64,000 nucleotides of DNA, from NCBI RefSeq assembly GCF_900091555.1, contig NZ_FMCX01000003.1, positions 248,001 through 312,000 on the forward strand, read 5' to 3'. The position numbers and the translations under genes are program-made. This document shows, in pieces, positions 34,805 to 43,617 of this stretch. Each line of letters starts with the position of its first letter. The first letter of the stretch is position 1. The notes beneath the pieces were generated by a model. The model did no database searches. It was not told where the DNA came from and worked only from the letters and a program-made list of their open reading frames with translations. Source of the DNA: Micromonospora mirobrigensis (GTDB lineage Bacteria > Actinomycetota > Actinomycetes > Mycobacteriales > Micromonosporaceae).

Positions 34805-35564
34805 TTCTGTCCAGCGACTCCGACCGGCCGTCCGCGGACCCGACCTGCGGCCGGCGCAGCACCACCTGCTCCAGCGCCGTCCACGCCGTCGTGGTGACCA
34901 GGTACAGCACCGCGGCCAGCGGCACCACCAGCGCCACCAGCACGGTGGTGAACGGCAGCAGCGGGATCAACCGGCCCAGCACCGCCGCCCCCGGTCCCTC
35001 GGTCGGCGCCCCCGCCACCGTCCCGGTGGCCTCCGCCGCCCGCTTCGCGCGCCGGGAGGAGAACCAGGCCAGGCCGAGCAGGGCGGCCAGCAGCACCCCG
35101 AAGACGGCGACCACCGGGCCGGAGAGCCCGTCACCCAGGTGCCAACCCAGCGGCACGCCGGCCAGCCGCTCCCCCATCAGGCCGGTGCCGCCGTCCGAGG
35201 TCGCGAAGAGCCGGTACATGACCAGGAAGAACGGCGCCTGGAGCAGGGCCGGCAGGCAACCCGCCACCGGGCTGGCCCCGGCCGACCGGTAGAGCGCGAA
35301 CAGTTCCGACTGCATCCGGGCCGGGTCGTCGGCGTGCCGGCGTTGCAGCTCGCGTACCTCCGGGGCGAGGGCGGCCCGGCGCCGCTCGCCGCGGACCTGC
35401 GCCACGGTGAGCGGTGAGATCAGCAGCCGGACGGCGACGGTGAACAGGACGATCGCGGCGGCGGTGGCCGCACCGCCGGTGAGCGGGCCGAGCAGATCGG
35501 CGAGCCAGGAGACGGTGGCGCCGGCGGCGCCGACGACGGTGTGCAGCGGTGCGAAGGCGAGCAT
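34797..35564 (-). CDS. yidC: YidC/Oxa1-family membrane insertase (paralog)
   Basis: 255 residues, ~5 membrane helices, with the 60KD_IMP core VAVRLLISPLTVAQVRGERRRAALAPEVRELQRRHADDPARMQSE. The conserved Arg of helix 1 sits in VRLLISPL. Assists insertion of membrane proteins. It lies outside the rpmH-rnpA-yidC locus where the housekeeping copy normally resides, so this is probably a second, specialised insertase. ATG 35564 chosen; the upstream frame is Pro/Arg-rich and not homologous. DUF6412 precedes it, a recurrent partner. Confidence 0.9.
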   Translation of the reverse strand: MLAFAPLHTVVGAAGATVSWLADLLGPLTGGAATAAAIVLFTVAVRLLISPLTVAQVRGERRRAALAPEVRELQRRHADDPARMQSELFALYRSAGASPVAGCLPALLQAPFFLVMYRLFATSDGGTGLMGERLAGVPLGWHLGDGLSGPVVAVFGVLLAALLGLAWFSSRRAKRAAEATGTVAGAPTEGPGAAVLGRLIPLLPFTTVLVALVVPLAAVLYLVTTTAWTALEQVVLRRPQVGSADGRSESLDRNS

Positions 35565-35746
35565 GGGAGACCCCTCGGTCGGTTCCGGGACGCTCCGGCC
35601 CCGGTGGGCGCCCGGCGGGGCGCCGACGGCCGGCGGCGGAGGTGGATGACGGCGGAACCGGTCGGGCACGCCGCCCCGACGCCCGTGACGGGCACGGGAG
35701 CCGGCTGACGACGGGAACGCCGATCAGCGCGCCCCGGGCGCGGAGA

Positions 35747-36046
35747 TCAGCCCACCGTCGGGAGCCACCCGACCGGTGGGCGACGGCCCGGGGCCCGGGG
35801 ACGGGGCCGGCCGGCCGCGTCCGGATCGACCTGGCGGGGCACCCCCCGGCGCCGGGCCCGCTCCCGCAGCCCGGCCGCCCGGCCCACCCGGGCCGGCACC
35901 GGCCCGCGCCGCGGCCGGGCCGCCAGCAGGACCGCCAGCAGCAGCGCGGCCACCACCGCCGCGCCGGTCAGGAGGTCACCCGGGCGCTCCGCGAGCAGCG
36001 CCAGCCCGGTGAGCGCGTACGCCCACAGACCCGTCACCACCGCCAT
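35747..36046 (-). CDS. DUF6412 small membrane protein
   Basis: 99 residues: two helices (MAVVTGLWAYALTGLALLAE, LLTGAAVVAALLLAVLLAA) and a basic tail ending in RQVDPDAAGRPRPRAPG, the recognisable DUF6412 motif. This family sits next to YidC paralogs in actinobacteria. ATG 36046, 23 nt after the hydrolase gene. Possibly a client or helper of the insertase; not established. Confidence 0.75.
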   Translation of the reverse strand: MAVVTGLWAYALTGLALLAERPGDLLTGAAVVAALLLAVLLAARPRRGPVPARVGRAAGLRERARRRGVPRQVDPDAAGRPRPRAPGRRPPVGWLPTVG

Positions 36047-36068
36047 CGCACCCGGCACGGAACCCAGC

Positions 36069-36857
36069 CTAGGACCCGCTGTCACGTCCAACGGCCGTGA
36101 CGGCTGCGGCCACCACCTCCGGGCGGTCCCGGTGCACCAGGTGCCGGGCGTCGCGCAGCACCTCCTGCCGTCCCGCCGAGAAGCTCTCCGCCAACCGGGC
36201 GTGCGCCGTCCGCCAGGCCACCCGCCCCCGCGCCGACGCGACGTCCCCCAGGGCGGTCAGCACCCGGACCGGCACCGTCGGCGCGGCCGTCCGCTCGCGC
36301 AGCAGCAGCAGCTCCACCGCGAGCGCCGGATGGGCCAGCCACTCCACCGCCAGCCGCACCAGCACCGTCGGCTGCCCGTACGCCGCGGCGTGGACCGGAT
36401 CCGCCGGGCCCTCGCCCATCCGGCGCGCCGCCCGCCGCCACGCCCACGGGCCGAGCCGGCCCGGCAGACCCGCGCGGTCCAGCGCCCCGGCCAGGACGGG
36501 CGTGCCGGCGGTGAGCAGTCGGGCGGTCGCCGCCCGCAGCCGGCCGGTGGTCCCCGGCCGCACCACGCTCGGGTCCACCAGCACCAGCCCGGCGACCCGG
36601 CCCGGGTGGAGCCGGGCGTACGCCTCGGCCGCCAGCGCCCCCGCCGAGTGGGCCACCAGCACCGGGTCCCGGTCGTCGGCCAGCGCGGCGATCCGGGCCA
36701 CCTCCCCGGCCAGCGTCGGCGCCGGACCACCCGCCGCCCGGTCCAGGACCGTCACCGCCCCGACGAGCAGCGGGACCAGCCGGTCCCAGGTGTCCGCGCC
36801 CTCGCCCATCCCCGGGCAGAGCAGCACCGCCGGGGCACGACCGCCCGGAGTCGTCAC
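36069..36857 (-). CDS. Alpha/beta-hydrolase fold protein
   Basis: 262 residues. Oxyanion region LLCPGMGEGADTWDRL, nucleophile elbow AHSAGA (Ser71), catalytic His in DARHLVHRDRPE near the C-terminus and an acid in VLTALGDVAS. Probable esterase or lipase-like; substrate unknown. GTG start overlaps the DUF998 stop by 4 nt (GTGA), coupling it to the lysX operon, which hints at a lipid or envelope substrate. Confidence 0.87.
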   Translation of the reverse strand: MTTPGGRAPAVLLCPGMGEGADTWDRLVPLLVGAVTVLDRAAGGPAPTLAGEVARIAALADDRDPVLVAHSAGALAAEAYARLHPGRVAGLVLVDPSVVRPGTTGRLRAATARLLTAGTPVLAGALDRAGLPGRLGPWAWRRAARRMGEGPADPVHAAAYGQPTVLVRLAVEWLAHPALAVELLLLRERTAAPTVPVRVLTALGDVASARGRVAWRTAHARLAESFSAGRQEVLRDARHLVHRDRPEVVAAAVTAVGRDSGS

Positions 36858-37552
36858 CGGCGCCCGCGACCGGGCCGCCCGAACGCCCACCCGCCCGGCC
36901 GGCCGTCGCCCGTCACCGCCTCGGGACGCGCCGCCACGGCGGCCGCCAGCGCCAGCCAGCCGGAGAGGCCGACCAGCTGCACCCGCTGCCAGGCCCCCAG
37001 GGCGCCGTCCGGGCCGGCCACCTCCAACAGGGTGGTGACCGTGCCGGCCAGCAGCACCAGCGCCAGCACGCCCCCGACGCGCCGCCAGGCCGGGGCGCGC
37101 AGCACCGCCACCAGCGCGATCAGCGAGACCACCCCGCCGGCCACCGCCAGCGCCGAGCTGACCGAGTGCAGCTCGTGCCGCCAGGACAGCCCGCCGGCCT
37201 GCTCCAGCTCGGCGCACCGGGCGTCCCGGGTCGGCGAGCAGTCCATCGAGGTGAAACCCCCGTCGACCACGGTGGCCACCCCGAAGACGGCCAGCCCCCA
37301 CCAGGCCACCCGGGGCGCCCGGCGCACCGCCAGCAGCACCCCCGCGGCGGCGGCGAGCAGCCCGGTCAGCACGTCCCCCAGGCCGAACACCAGGTGGTGC
37401 GGCTGGTCCCGGGCGGCCAGCTCGCTGGCGTACCCGGTGGTCAGGCCGAGCGCCGGGTTCAGCAGCGGCCCGAGCAGCCACGAGGCGTAGAGCACCGCCG
37501 CCACGGCGAGCGCCGCCGCCGGCCACCCCCGACCGGCCCGGGTCGGGCTCAC
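36854..37552 (-). CDS. DUF998 membrane protein
   Basis: 232 residues with about six helices; DUF998 features include LLGPLLNPALGLTTGYASELAARDQPHH near the start and FTSMDCSPTRDARCAELEQAGGLSWRHELHSVSSALAV mid-protein. Function unknown. GTGA overlaps at both ends, with lysX upstream and the hydrolase downstream. In lysX-type operons it may take part in lipid modification or transport. Confidence 0.87.
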   Translation of the reverse strand: MSPTRAGRGWPAAALAVAAVLYASWLLGPLLNPALGLTTGYASELAARDQPHHLVFGLGDVLTGLLAAAAGVLLAVRRAPRVAWWGLAVFGVATVVDGGFTSMDCSPTRDARCAELEQAGGLSWRHELHSVSSALAVAGGVVSLIALVAVLRAPAWRRVGGVLALVLLAGTVTTLLEVAGPDGALGAWQRVQLVGLSGWLALAAAVAARPEAVTGDGRPGGWAFGRPGRGRR

Positions 37553-40500
37553 GAGGACTCCCGGACCAGCGGGAACGGCAGGGTCTCCCGGATCGACCGG
37601 CCGGTCAGCAGCATCACCAGCCGGTCCACGCCCAGGCCGAGCCCGCCGGTGGGCGGCATCGCGTACTCCAGGGCGGTGAGGAAGTCCTCGTCCAGCTCCA
37701 TCGCCTCCGGGTCGCCGCCGGCCGCCTTCAACGACTGCTCGGTCAGCCGCCGCCGCTGCTCGACCGGGTCGATCAGCTCCGAGTACGCGGTGCCCAGCTC
37801 CATCCCGTACGCCACCAGGTCCCAGCGCTCGGCCAGCCGGGGATCGGTGCGGTGCGGCCGGGTCAACGGCGACACGTCGGTCGGGAAGTCCAGATAGAAC
37901 GTCGGCACCCCGGTACGCGCCTCGACCAGCCGCTCGTAGAGCTCCAGCAGCACCTCGCCCCGCCCCCAACGCGGGTCGTACGGCACCCGGGCGGCGTCGC
38001 AGAGCTTGTGCAGCACGCCGACCTCGGTGTCCGGGGTGACCTCCTCGCCCAGCGCCGCCGAGACCGCCTCGTCGACCGTCCGGGCCGGCCACGGCCCGCC
38101 GATGTCCACCAGTTCGCCGTCCGGCCGGCGGACCACCGGCGCCCCGTGCACGGCCACCGCCGCCGCGACGATCAGCTCCCGGGCCAGCTCCCGCATGGTG
38201 TGGTAGTCGGCGTACGCCTGGTACGCCTCCAGCACGGTGAACTCCGGGTTGTGGCTGTGGTCCACGCCCTCGTTGCGGAACGCCCGGCCCAGCTCGTACA
38301 CCCGCTCCACCCCGCCGACGGCCAGCCGCTTCAGATAGAGCTCCGGCGCGATCCGCAGGCTCAACCGCAGGTCGTAGGCGTTGCTGTGGGTGACGAACGG
38401 GCGCGCGTTGGCCCCGCCGTGCACCCGTTGCAGGATTGGCGTCTCGACCTCCAGGAAGCCCTGCCCGACCAGCGTGCCGCGCAGGCTGTGCAGGGCCGCG
38501 CCGCGGGCCCGCAGCAGCTCCCGCGACCCGGGGTCGATCGCCAGGTCCAGGTAGCGCTGCCGGACCCGGGCCTCCGGATCGGCCAGCCCGTGGTGCTTGT
38601 CGGGCAGCGGTCGCAGGCACTTGGCGGTGAGCCGCCAGTCGGCCACCCGGACCGAGACCTCGCCGCGTCGGGAGGCGTACACCTCCCCGGTGGCCCCCAC
38701 GTGGTCGCCGACGTCGACGGTGGACCGCCATCGGTCCAGGTCGTGCTCCAGCAGCAGCTGGAGGTCGCCGCTGCCGTCCCGGATGGTGACGAAGCAGAGC
38801 CGTCCGTGGTCGCGGACCAGCAGCACCCGGCCGGCGACCCCGACGGTCTCGCCGGTCGCCGTGTCCGGCGCCAGGCCGGCGTGCGCCTCCCGCACGGCGG
38901 CGCAGCTGGTGGTGCGCGGATAACCCACCGGGTACGGGTCGACGCCGTCGGCGCGCAGCCGCTCCAGCTTGGCCCGGCGGACCAGCACCTGCTCAGGGGC
39001 GCGTTCGGTGGCCGGTTCCGGCGGCACGGCGTGCACGGCCGCGGCGGCCGGCGGCACGAAACCGACGCCGCCACCGCCCGGCGGCACACCCTGCAACGGC
39101 GCCGGCCGGCCCCCCGGCAGCGCGAGGAAGCCCTCGGCGACCACCGCCGCCAGACCCACCCGGGCCAGCTCCCGGCGCTCGGCGAAGCAGAGGTAGCGGG
39201 GTGTCCAGTGCGGCTGGTACTTGGCGTTGGAGAGGTAGAGCGACTCCAGCTGCCACCAGCGGGAGAAGAAGAGCAGCAGCCCCCGCCAGAGCCGGATCAC
39301 CGGGCCGGCGCCGATCCGCGCGCCCTGCTCGAAGACCGACCGGAACGCCGCGAAGTTCAGCGACACCCGTTCGACCCCGAGCCGGGGGCCGGCGCCGAGC
39401 AGCGCGGCCACCATGAACTCCATGACGCCGTTCTCGGCGGTCCGGTCCCGGCGCATCAGGTCCAGCGACACCCCGTCGGCGCCCCACGGGCTCAGCGACA
39501 GCATGGCCCGCACCCGGCCGTCGGTGTCGACCGCCTCGACCAGCACGCAGTCGCCGTCGGCCGGGTCACCGAGGCGGCCCAGCGCCATCGAGAAGCCGCG
39601 CTCGTTCTCGGTGTCCCGCCACCGGGTGGCCAGCCGGGCCGCCCCGGCCAGCTCGTCGGGTGGGATGTCGGCGTGCCGGCGGACCCGGGAGGTGTAGCCG
39701 GCCCGCTCGACCCGGTGCACCGCCTGCCGGACCGGGCGCATGTCCCGGCCGGTCAGGTCGAACTCCCGGGTGAACAGGATCGCCTCGTCGCCGAGGTGCA
39801 GCACCTTGAGCCCGTGCCGGTGGTAGGCCCGCGCCGCGGCCTCGCTCGCCCCCATCACCGCCGGCGTCCAGGCGTACTCGCGGGCCTGGGCCAGCCACGC
39901 CCGGATCGCCGGTCCCCACGCCTCCGGGTCGCCCACCGGGTCGCCGCTGGCCAGGCTCACCCCGTTGACCACCCGGTAGGTGACGGCCGCCTTGCCGCTG
40001 GGCGAGAAGATCGCCGCCTTGTCCCGCCGGGTGGCGAAGTAGCCCAGCGAGTCCCGCCCGCCGTGCCGGGCGAGCAGCGCCCGGATCCGCTCCTCCTCGT
40101 CCGGATGGAGCACCGCCGCCGCCCGCTGCGACCGCAGCAGGGTGAACAGCCCGGCCACCAGGGCGGCCGCCCCGAGCGCGCCGAGCAGCAGGTTCACCCA
40201 GCCGGGCGCCTGCCCGCGCCGGGTGAGGTCCAGGGTGACCGCGCCGCCGAACACCTTCTCGGCGGCGTAGCCGAGCCGGTCCGACCAGGTGACCAGGCTC
40301 CCCGGCTCGACCAGCAGCAGCAGGTAGCCCAGGCCGACCGCGGTCGCGGCCAGCCCGAGGAAGACCGCCAGCGCCCGCCAACTGCTGCCGGGGCGTACCC
40401 GGGCGTAGAACTCCCGGCGGGCCACCAGCAGCAGCGCCAGCGCCACCGCGGCGAAGCCGACCCCGACCCAGACGCCGACCGTCTCGATCAGGTTGAAGAT

Positions 40501-40863
40501 CCGCTGCCCGGCGTCGTCGGTGAGCCGGTCCGCGCCGACGAGGAGCAGCAGACCGCCGGCCACCAGCCCGACGACGAGGCTGAGCGAGAAGTAGCCCACC
40601 AGCACCCGGTACGCCAGCCGCTTGCGCCGCAGCACCGCCGAGGCCAGGGTGCCGAGGAAGACCGCGTACGCGAGGTTCGCCGGGGCGGGCAGCAGCAGCG
40701 TGTCGATGGCCGTGCGGACCGGCTGGATGTCGGATCGGACGGCGCTGCTCAACGCGGCCAGCGCGCAGACCGTGGCGACGATCCAGAGCAGGGCGGCGAA
40801 GGCCCTCGGCACCTGCCGCAGCCAGGCCCGTTCCGGGCCGGGGTGCGGATCGTTCGCGGACAC
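37549..40863 (-). CDS. lysX: Bifunctional lysyl-tRNA synthetase / lysyl-phosphatidylglycerol synthase
   Basis: 1104-residue fusion matching mycobacterial LysX. N-terminal membrane helices (to ~250) and an MprF-type aminoacyl-transferase/flippase part (RDSLGYFATRRDKAAIFSPSGKAAVTYRVVNGVSLASGDPVGD, to ~580) transfer lysine to phosphatidylglycerol, reducing negative surface charge. A C-terminal class II lysyl-tRNA synthetase with OB fold (GRVLLVRDHGRLCFVTIRDGSG), motif 2 (RNEGVDHSHNPEFTVLEAYQAY) and motif 3 (GLGLGVDRLVMLLTG) supplies Lys-tRNA. The GTG at 40863 follows GGGAGG. First gene of a five-gene minus-strand set. Known role of the family: resistance to cationic peptides. Confidence 0.95.
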   Translation of the reverse strand: MSANDPHPGPERAWLRQVPRAFAALLWIVATVCALAALSSAVRSDIQPVRTAIDTLLLPAPANLAYAVFLGTLASAVLRRKRLAYRVLVGYFSLSLVVGLVAGGLLLLVGADRLTDDAGQRIFNLIETVGVWVGVGFAAVALALLLVARREFYARVRPGSSWRALAVFLGLAATAVGLGYLLLLVEPGSLVTWSDRLGYAAEKVFGGAVTLDLTRRGQAPGWVNLLLGALGAAALVAGLFTLLRSQRAAAVLHPDEEERIRALLARHGGRDSLGYFATRRDKAAIFSPSGKAAVTYRVVNGVSLASGDPVGDPEAWGPAIRAWLAQAREYAWTPAVMGASEAAARAYHRHGLKVLHLGDEAILFTREFDLTGRDMRPVRQAVHRVERAGYTSRVRRHADIPPDELAGAARLATRWRDTENERGFSMALGRLGDPADGDCVLVEAVDTDGRVRAMLSLSPWGADGVSLDLMRRDRTAENGVMEFMVAALLGAGPRLGVERVSLNFAAFRSVFEQGARIGAGPVIRLWRGLLLFFSRWWQLESLYLSNAKYQPHWTPRYLCFAERRELARVGLAAVVAEGFLALPGGRPAPLQGVPPGGGGVGFVPPAAAAVHAVPPEPATERAPEQVLVRRAKLERLRADGVDPYPVGYPRTTSCAAVREAHAGLAPDTATGETVGVAGRVLLVRDHGRLCFVTIRDGSGDLQLLLEHDLDRWRSTVDVGDHVGATGEVYASRRGEVSVRVADWRLTAKCLRPLPDKHHGLADPEARVRQRYLDLAIDPGSRELLRARGAALHSLRGTLVGQGFLEVETPILQRVHGGANARPFVTHSNAYDLRLSLRIAPELYLKRLAVGGVERVYELGRAFRNEGVDHSHNPEFTVLEAYQAYADYHTMRELARELIVAAAVAVHGAPVVRRPDGELVDIGGPWPARTVDEAVSAALGEEVTPDTEVGVLHKLCDAARVPYDPRWGRGEVLLELYERLVEARTGVPTFYLDFPTDVSPLTRPHRTDPRLAERWDLVAYGMELGTAYSELIDPVEQRRRLTEQSLKAAGGDPEAMELDEDFLTALEYAMPPTGGLGLGVDRLVMLLTGRSIRETLPFPLVRESS

Positions 40864-41038
40864 CGCCACCTCCCTCGGGCGGTCGCCCCGGGGCTCCCGC
40901 CGATTCCTGCCGCTCATCGTAGGCGGGTGGGCGGAGCAGGCCCGGAAGGGGACGTTTCGCCCGATCGCCACCGTGGGTAATGGTCCGGTCGACACCGCGG
41001 CGGTGCGCCGCGATCGGCAGAAACGGACGGTGGTGGCC

Positions 41039-42172
41039 ATGGCCAGCGGGGTGGCGGAGCGGAACGCGGCGCCGGTCGGCGCCGACCTGCTCACCGTGGG
41101 CGTCGAGGAGGAGTTCCTCCTGGTCGACCCGCACACCGGTCGCGCGGTCCCCGCCGTGGACCTGGTGATGGAGCAGGTGCCGGCCGAGCTGCGCGGTCAG
41201 GTGGAACGCGAGTTCCAGACCAGCCAGATCGAGATCGGCAGCCCACCCGGACTGGAGCTCTCCTCGATCCGGCACTCGCTGGGCGTGCTGCGGGCGGCGC
41301 TGGCCGACGCGGCCGAGCGGGCCGGCGTACGGGTCCTGGCGATCGGCACCGGTCCGGTGGACGGCCCGGTGCCGGCGGTGGTCGACAAGCCCCGCTTCGA
41401 CCGGATGATCGAGCGGTTCCGGCTGCTGGTGCCCGGCCCGGGCAACAACGGCATGCACGTGCACGTCGGCATCCCGGACCCGGAGACCGGCGTGCGGGTG
41501 CTCAACCACGTCCGCCCGTGGCTGCCGATCCTCCAGGCGGTCACCGCCAACTCGCCGTTCGCCCGGGGCGAGGACACCGGCTACGCCAGCTGGCGGTCGG
41601 TGGAGTGGGAACGCTGGCCGTCGGTGGCGCCCACCCCGTTCCTGGAGTCGTACGAGCACTACCAGCGGCTGATCCGGCAGCTGATCGCCACCGGCGTGAT
41701 GCTCGACGAGGGCATGCTCTACTGGTACGCCCGGCTGTCGGCGAAGTACCCGACGGTGGAGATCCGGATCGGTGACGTCTGCCCGTCCGCCGAGGACGCC
41801 GTGCTGGTCGCGGCCCTGGTCCGGGCGCTGGTGGCCACCGCCATGACCGACATCGCGGCGGGCCGGCCGCCGATCAACACCGACCACCACCTGCTGGTCG
41901 CCGCGCACTGGCGGGCCGCCCACGACGGCCTGGAGGGCGAGGGCGTCGACGTCACCGACGGCGAGCTGCGCCCCACCTGGGAGCTGCTGGACCGGCTGGT
42001 CGACCGGCTCCGGCCGGAGCTTTCGCGGCACGGCGACCTGGCCGAGGTGACCGACCTGCTGGGCGGGCTGCGCCGGCACGGCAGCGGCGCCGCCCGGCAG
42101 CGTGCCGTCTTCGAACGCACCGGCAGCCTGGTCGACGTCGTGGCGGACGTGGCCCGGCAGACCCGGGGCTGA
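41039..42172 (+). CDS. ybdK: YbdK-family carboxylate-amine ligase (glutamate-cysteine ligase-like)
   Basis: 377 residues. Signatures: LTVGVEEEFLLVDPHTG, EFQTSQIEIGSPPG, MHVHVGIPDP, TANSPFARGEDTGYASWRS and TVEIRIGDVCPSAEDAVLVAALVRAL. Family members ligate glutamate to an amine using ATP; YbdK has weak glutamate-cysteine ligase activity, and actinobacteria use mycothiol rather than glutathione, so the true substrate is uncertain. ATG 41039 chosen; GTG codons lie 6 and 9 nt upstream. Divergent from lysX across 175 nt. Confidence 0.9.
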   Translation: MASGVAERNAAPVGADLLTVGVEEEFLLVDPHTGRAVPAVDLVMEQVPAELRGQVEREFQTSQIEIGSPPGLELSSIRHSLGVLRAALADAAERAGVRVLAIGTGPVDGPVPAVVDKPRFDRMIERFRLLVPGPGNNGMHVHVGIPDPETGVRVLNHVRPWLPILQAVTANSPFARGEDTGYASWRSVEWERWPSVAPTPFLESYEHYQRLIRQLIATGVMLDEGMLYWYARLSAKYPTVEIRIGDVCPSAEDAVLVAALVRALVATAMTDIAAGRPPINTDHHLLVAAHWRAAHDGLEGEGVDVTDGELRPTWELLDRLVDRLRPELSRHGDLAEVTDLLGGLRRHGSGAARQRAVFERTGSLVDVVADVARQTRG

Positions 42173-42225
42173 GCGAGGGTGACGACCTGGCACGAACGGC
42201 GCCCGGCGGACCGGGACGTGACAGG

Positions 42226-43617
42226 ATGGGCGCCGTGGCGGAACGGTTGATCGTCGTGGGCGGGGACGCGGCCGGAATGGCCGCGGCGTCGCAGGCCCGG
42301 CGCCGCCGGGACCGCTCCTCGCTGGAGATCGTGGCCTTCGAGCGGGGTCACTTCACGTCGTACTCCGCGTGCGGCATCCCGTACTGGATCAGCGACGTGG
42401 TGCCGGAGCGGGACCAGCTCATCGCCCGCGACCCGGACACCTTCCGGAACTCCTTCGACATCGACGTCCGGCTGCGCCACGAGGTCACCGGCATCGACCT
42501 GGAGCGCCGTGAGGTCGTCGCCCGGGACCTCGACGGCGACCGCGAGGTCCGCGAGCCGTTCGACACCCTGATGTACGCGGCCGGCGCCGTGCCGATCAAG
42601 CCGGACTGGGCGCGTACCCCGGCGGCCGGGGTCTTCGGCATGCAGACCCTGGACGACGGCGCGGCGCTGCGCGACTGGCTGGACGCCGAGCCGGCCCCCC
42701 GCGAGGCGGTGGTGGTCGGTGGCGGCTACATCGGGGTGGAGCTGGCCGAGGCGCTGGTGCAGCGCGGGCTGGCGGTCACCCTGGTCGAGCAGGCCGACAC
42801 GCCGATGTCGACGGTGGACGCCGACATGGGCCAGCTGGTCGCCGAGGCGATGCGGGACGTGGGCATCCACATCCGGGCCGGGGTGAGGGTCACCGGCCTC
42901 GACGAGCGGGACGGCCGGGTGGCCGCCGTGCTCACCGCCGAGGGACCCATCCCCGCCGACGTGGTCGTCCTGGGCCTGGGCGTACGCCCCAACGTCGCGC
43001 TGGCCGAGGCCGCCGGCCTGCCGCTGGGCCCCAGCGGGGCGATCCGGGTGGACCGGCGGATGCGGGTGCCCGGGGTGGACGGGGTGTGGGCGGCCGGCGA
43101 CTGCGTGGAGACCCTGCACCGGGTCAGCGGGCTGCCGGTGCACGTCCCGCTCGGCACCCACGCCAACAAGCAGGGCCGGGTGGCCGGGATCAACATCGGC
43201 GGCGGGTACGCCGCCTTCCCCGGGGTGATCGGCACCGCGGTGACGAAGGTCTGCGACCTGGAGGTGGGCCGGACCGGCCTGCGGGAGCGCGACGCCGCGG
43301 CGGCCGGGTTCCAGTTCGTCTCCGTGGTCGCCGAGTCGACCAACCGGGCCGGCTACTTCCCGGGCGCCCGGAAGATGACCGTGAAGCTGATCGCCGAGCG
43401 GCCCAGCGGGCGGCTGCTGGGGGCGCAGATCGTCGGCTGGTCCGAGGCGGCCAAGCGGATCGACACCCTGGCCGTGGCGCTGTGGAACGAGATGACCGTG
43501 GACGACATGACCGGCCTCGACCTCGGCTACGCCCCGCCGTACGCGCCGGTCTGGGATCCGGTGCTGATCGCCGCCCGCAAGGCCGTCGAGGCCCTCGCCG
43601 CCGCCACCCGCGACTAG
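42226..43617 (+). CDS. FAD-dependent pyridine nucleotide oxidoreductase (CoA-disulfide reductase/NADH oxidase type)
   Basis: 463 residues. FAD-binding region LIVVGGDAAGMAAASQARRR, redox-active single Cys49 in SYSACGIPYWIS, NAD(P) motif VVVGGGYIGVELAEAL, second FAD motif VDGVWAAGDC, and a dimerisation domain ending in LDLGYAPPYAPVWDP, the tyrosine-containing signature of CoA-disulfide reductases. Expected to reduce CoA disulfide, a polysulfide or oxygen. ATG 42226 or GTG 42235 may be used. Follows ybdK by 53 nt; both may serve thiol homeostasis. Confidence 0.92.
   Translation: MGAVAERLIVVGGDAAGMAAASQARRRRDRSSLEIVAFERGHFTSYSACGIPYWISDVVPERDQLIARDPDTFRNSFDIDVRLRHEVTGIDLERREVVARDLDGDREVREPFDTLMYAAGAVPIKPDWARTPAAGVFGMQTLDDGAALRDWLDAEPAPREAVVVGGGYIGVELAEALVQRGLAVTLVEQADTPMSTVDADMGQLVAEAMRDVGIHIRAGVRVTGLDERDGRVAAVLTAEGPIPADVVVLGLGVRPNVALAEAAGLPLGPSGAIRVDRRMRVPGVDGVWAAGDCVETLHRVSGLPVHVPLGTHANKQGRVAGINIGGGYAAFPGVIGTAVTKVCDLEVGRTGLRERDAAAAGFQFVSVVAESTNRAGYFPGARKMTVKLIAERPSGRLLGAQIVGWSEAAKRIDTLAVALWNEMTVDDMTGLDLGYAPPYAPVWDPVLIAARKAVEALAAATRD

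Noticed and set aside
37852..40980. 1042-codon plus-strand ORF opposite lysX
   Set aside because: Antisense shadow; lysX has complete MprF and LysS motifs on the other strand.
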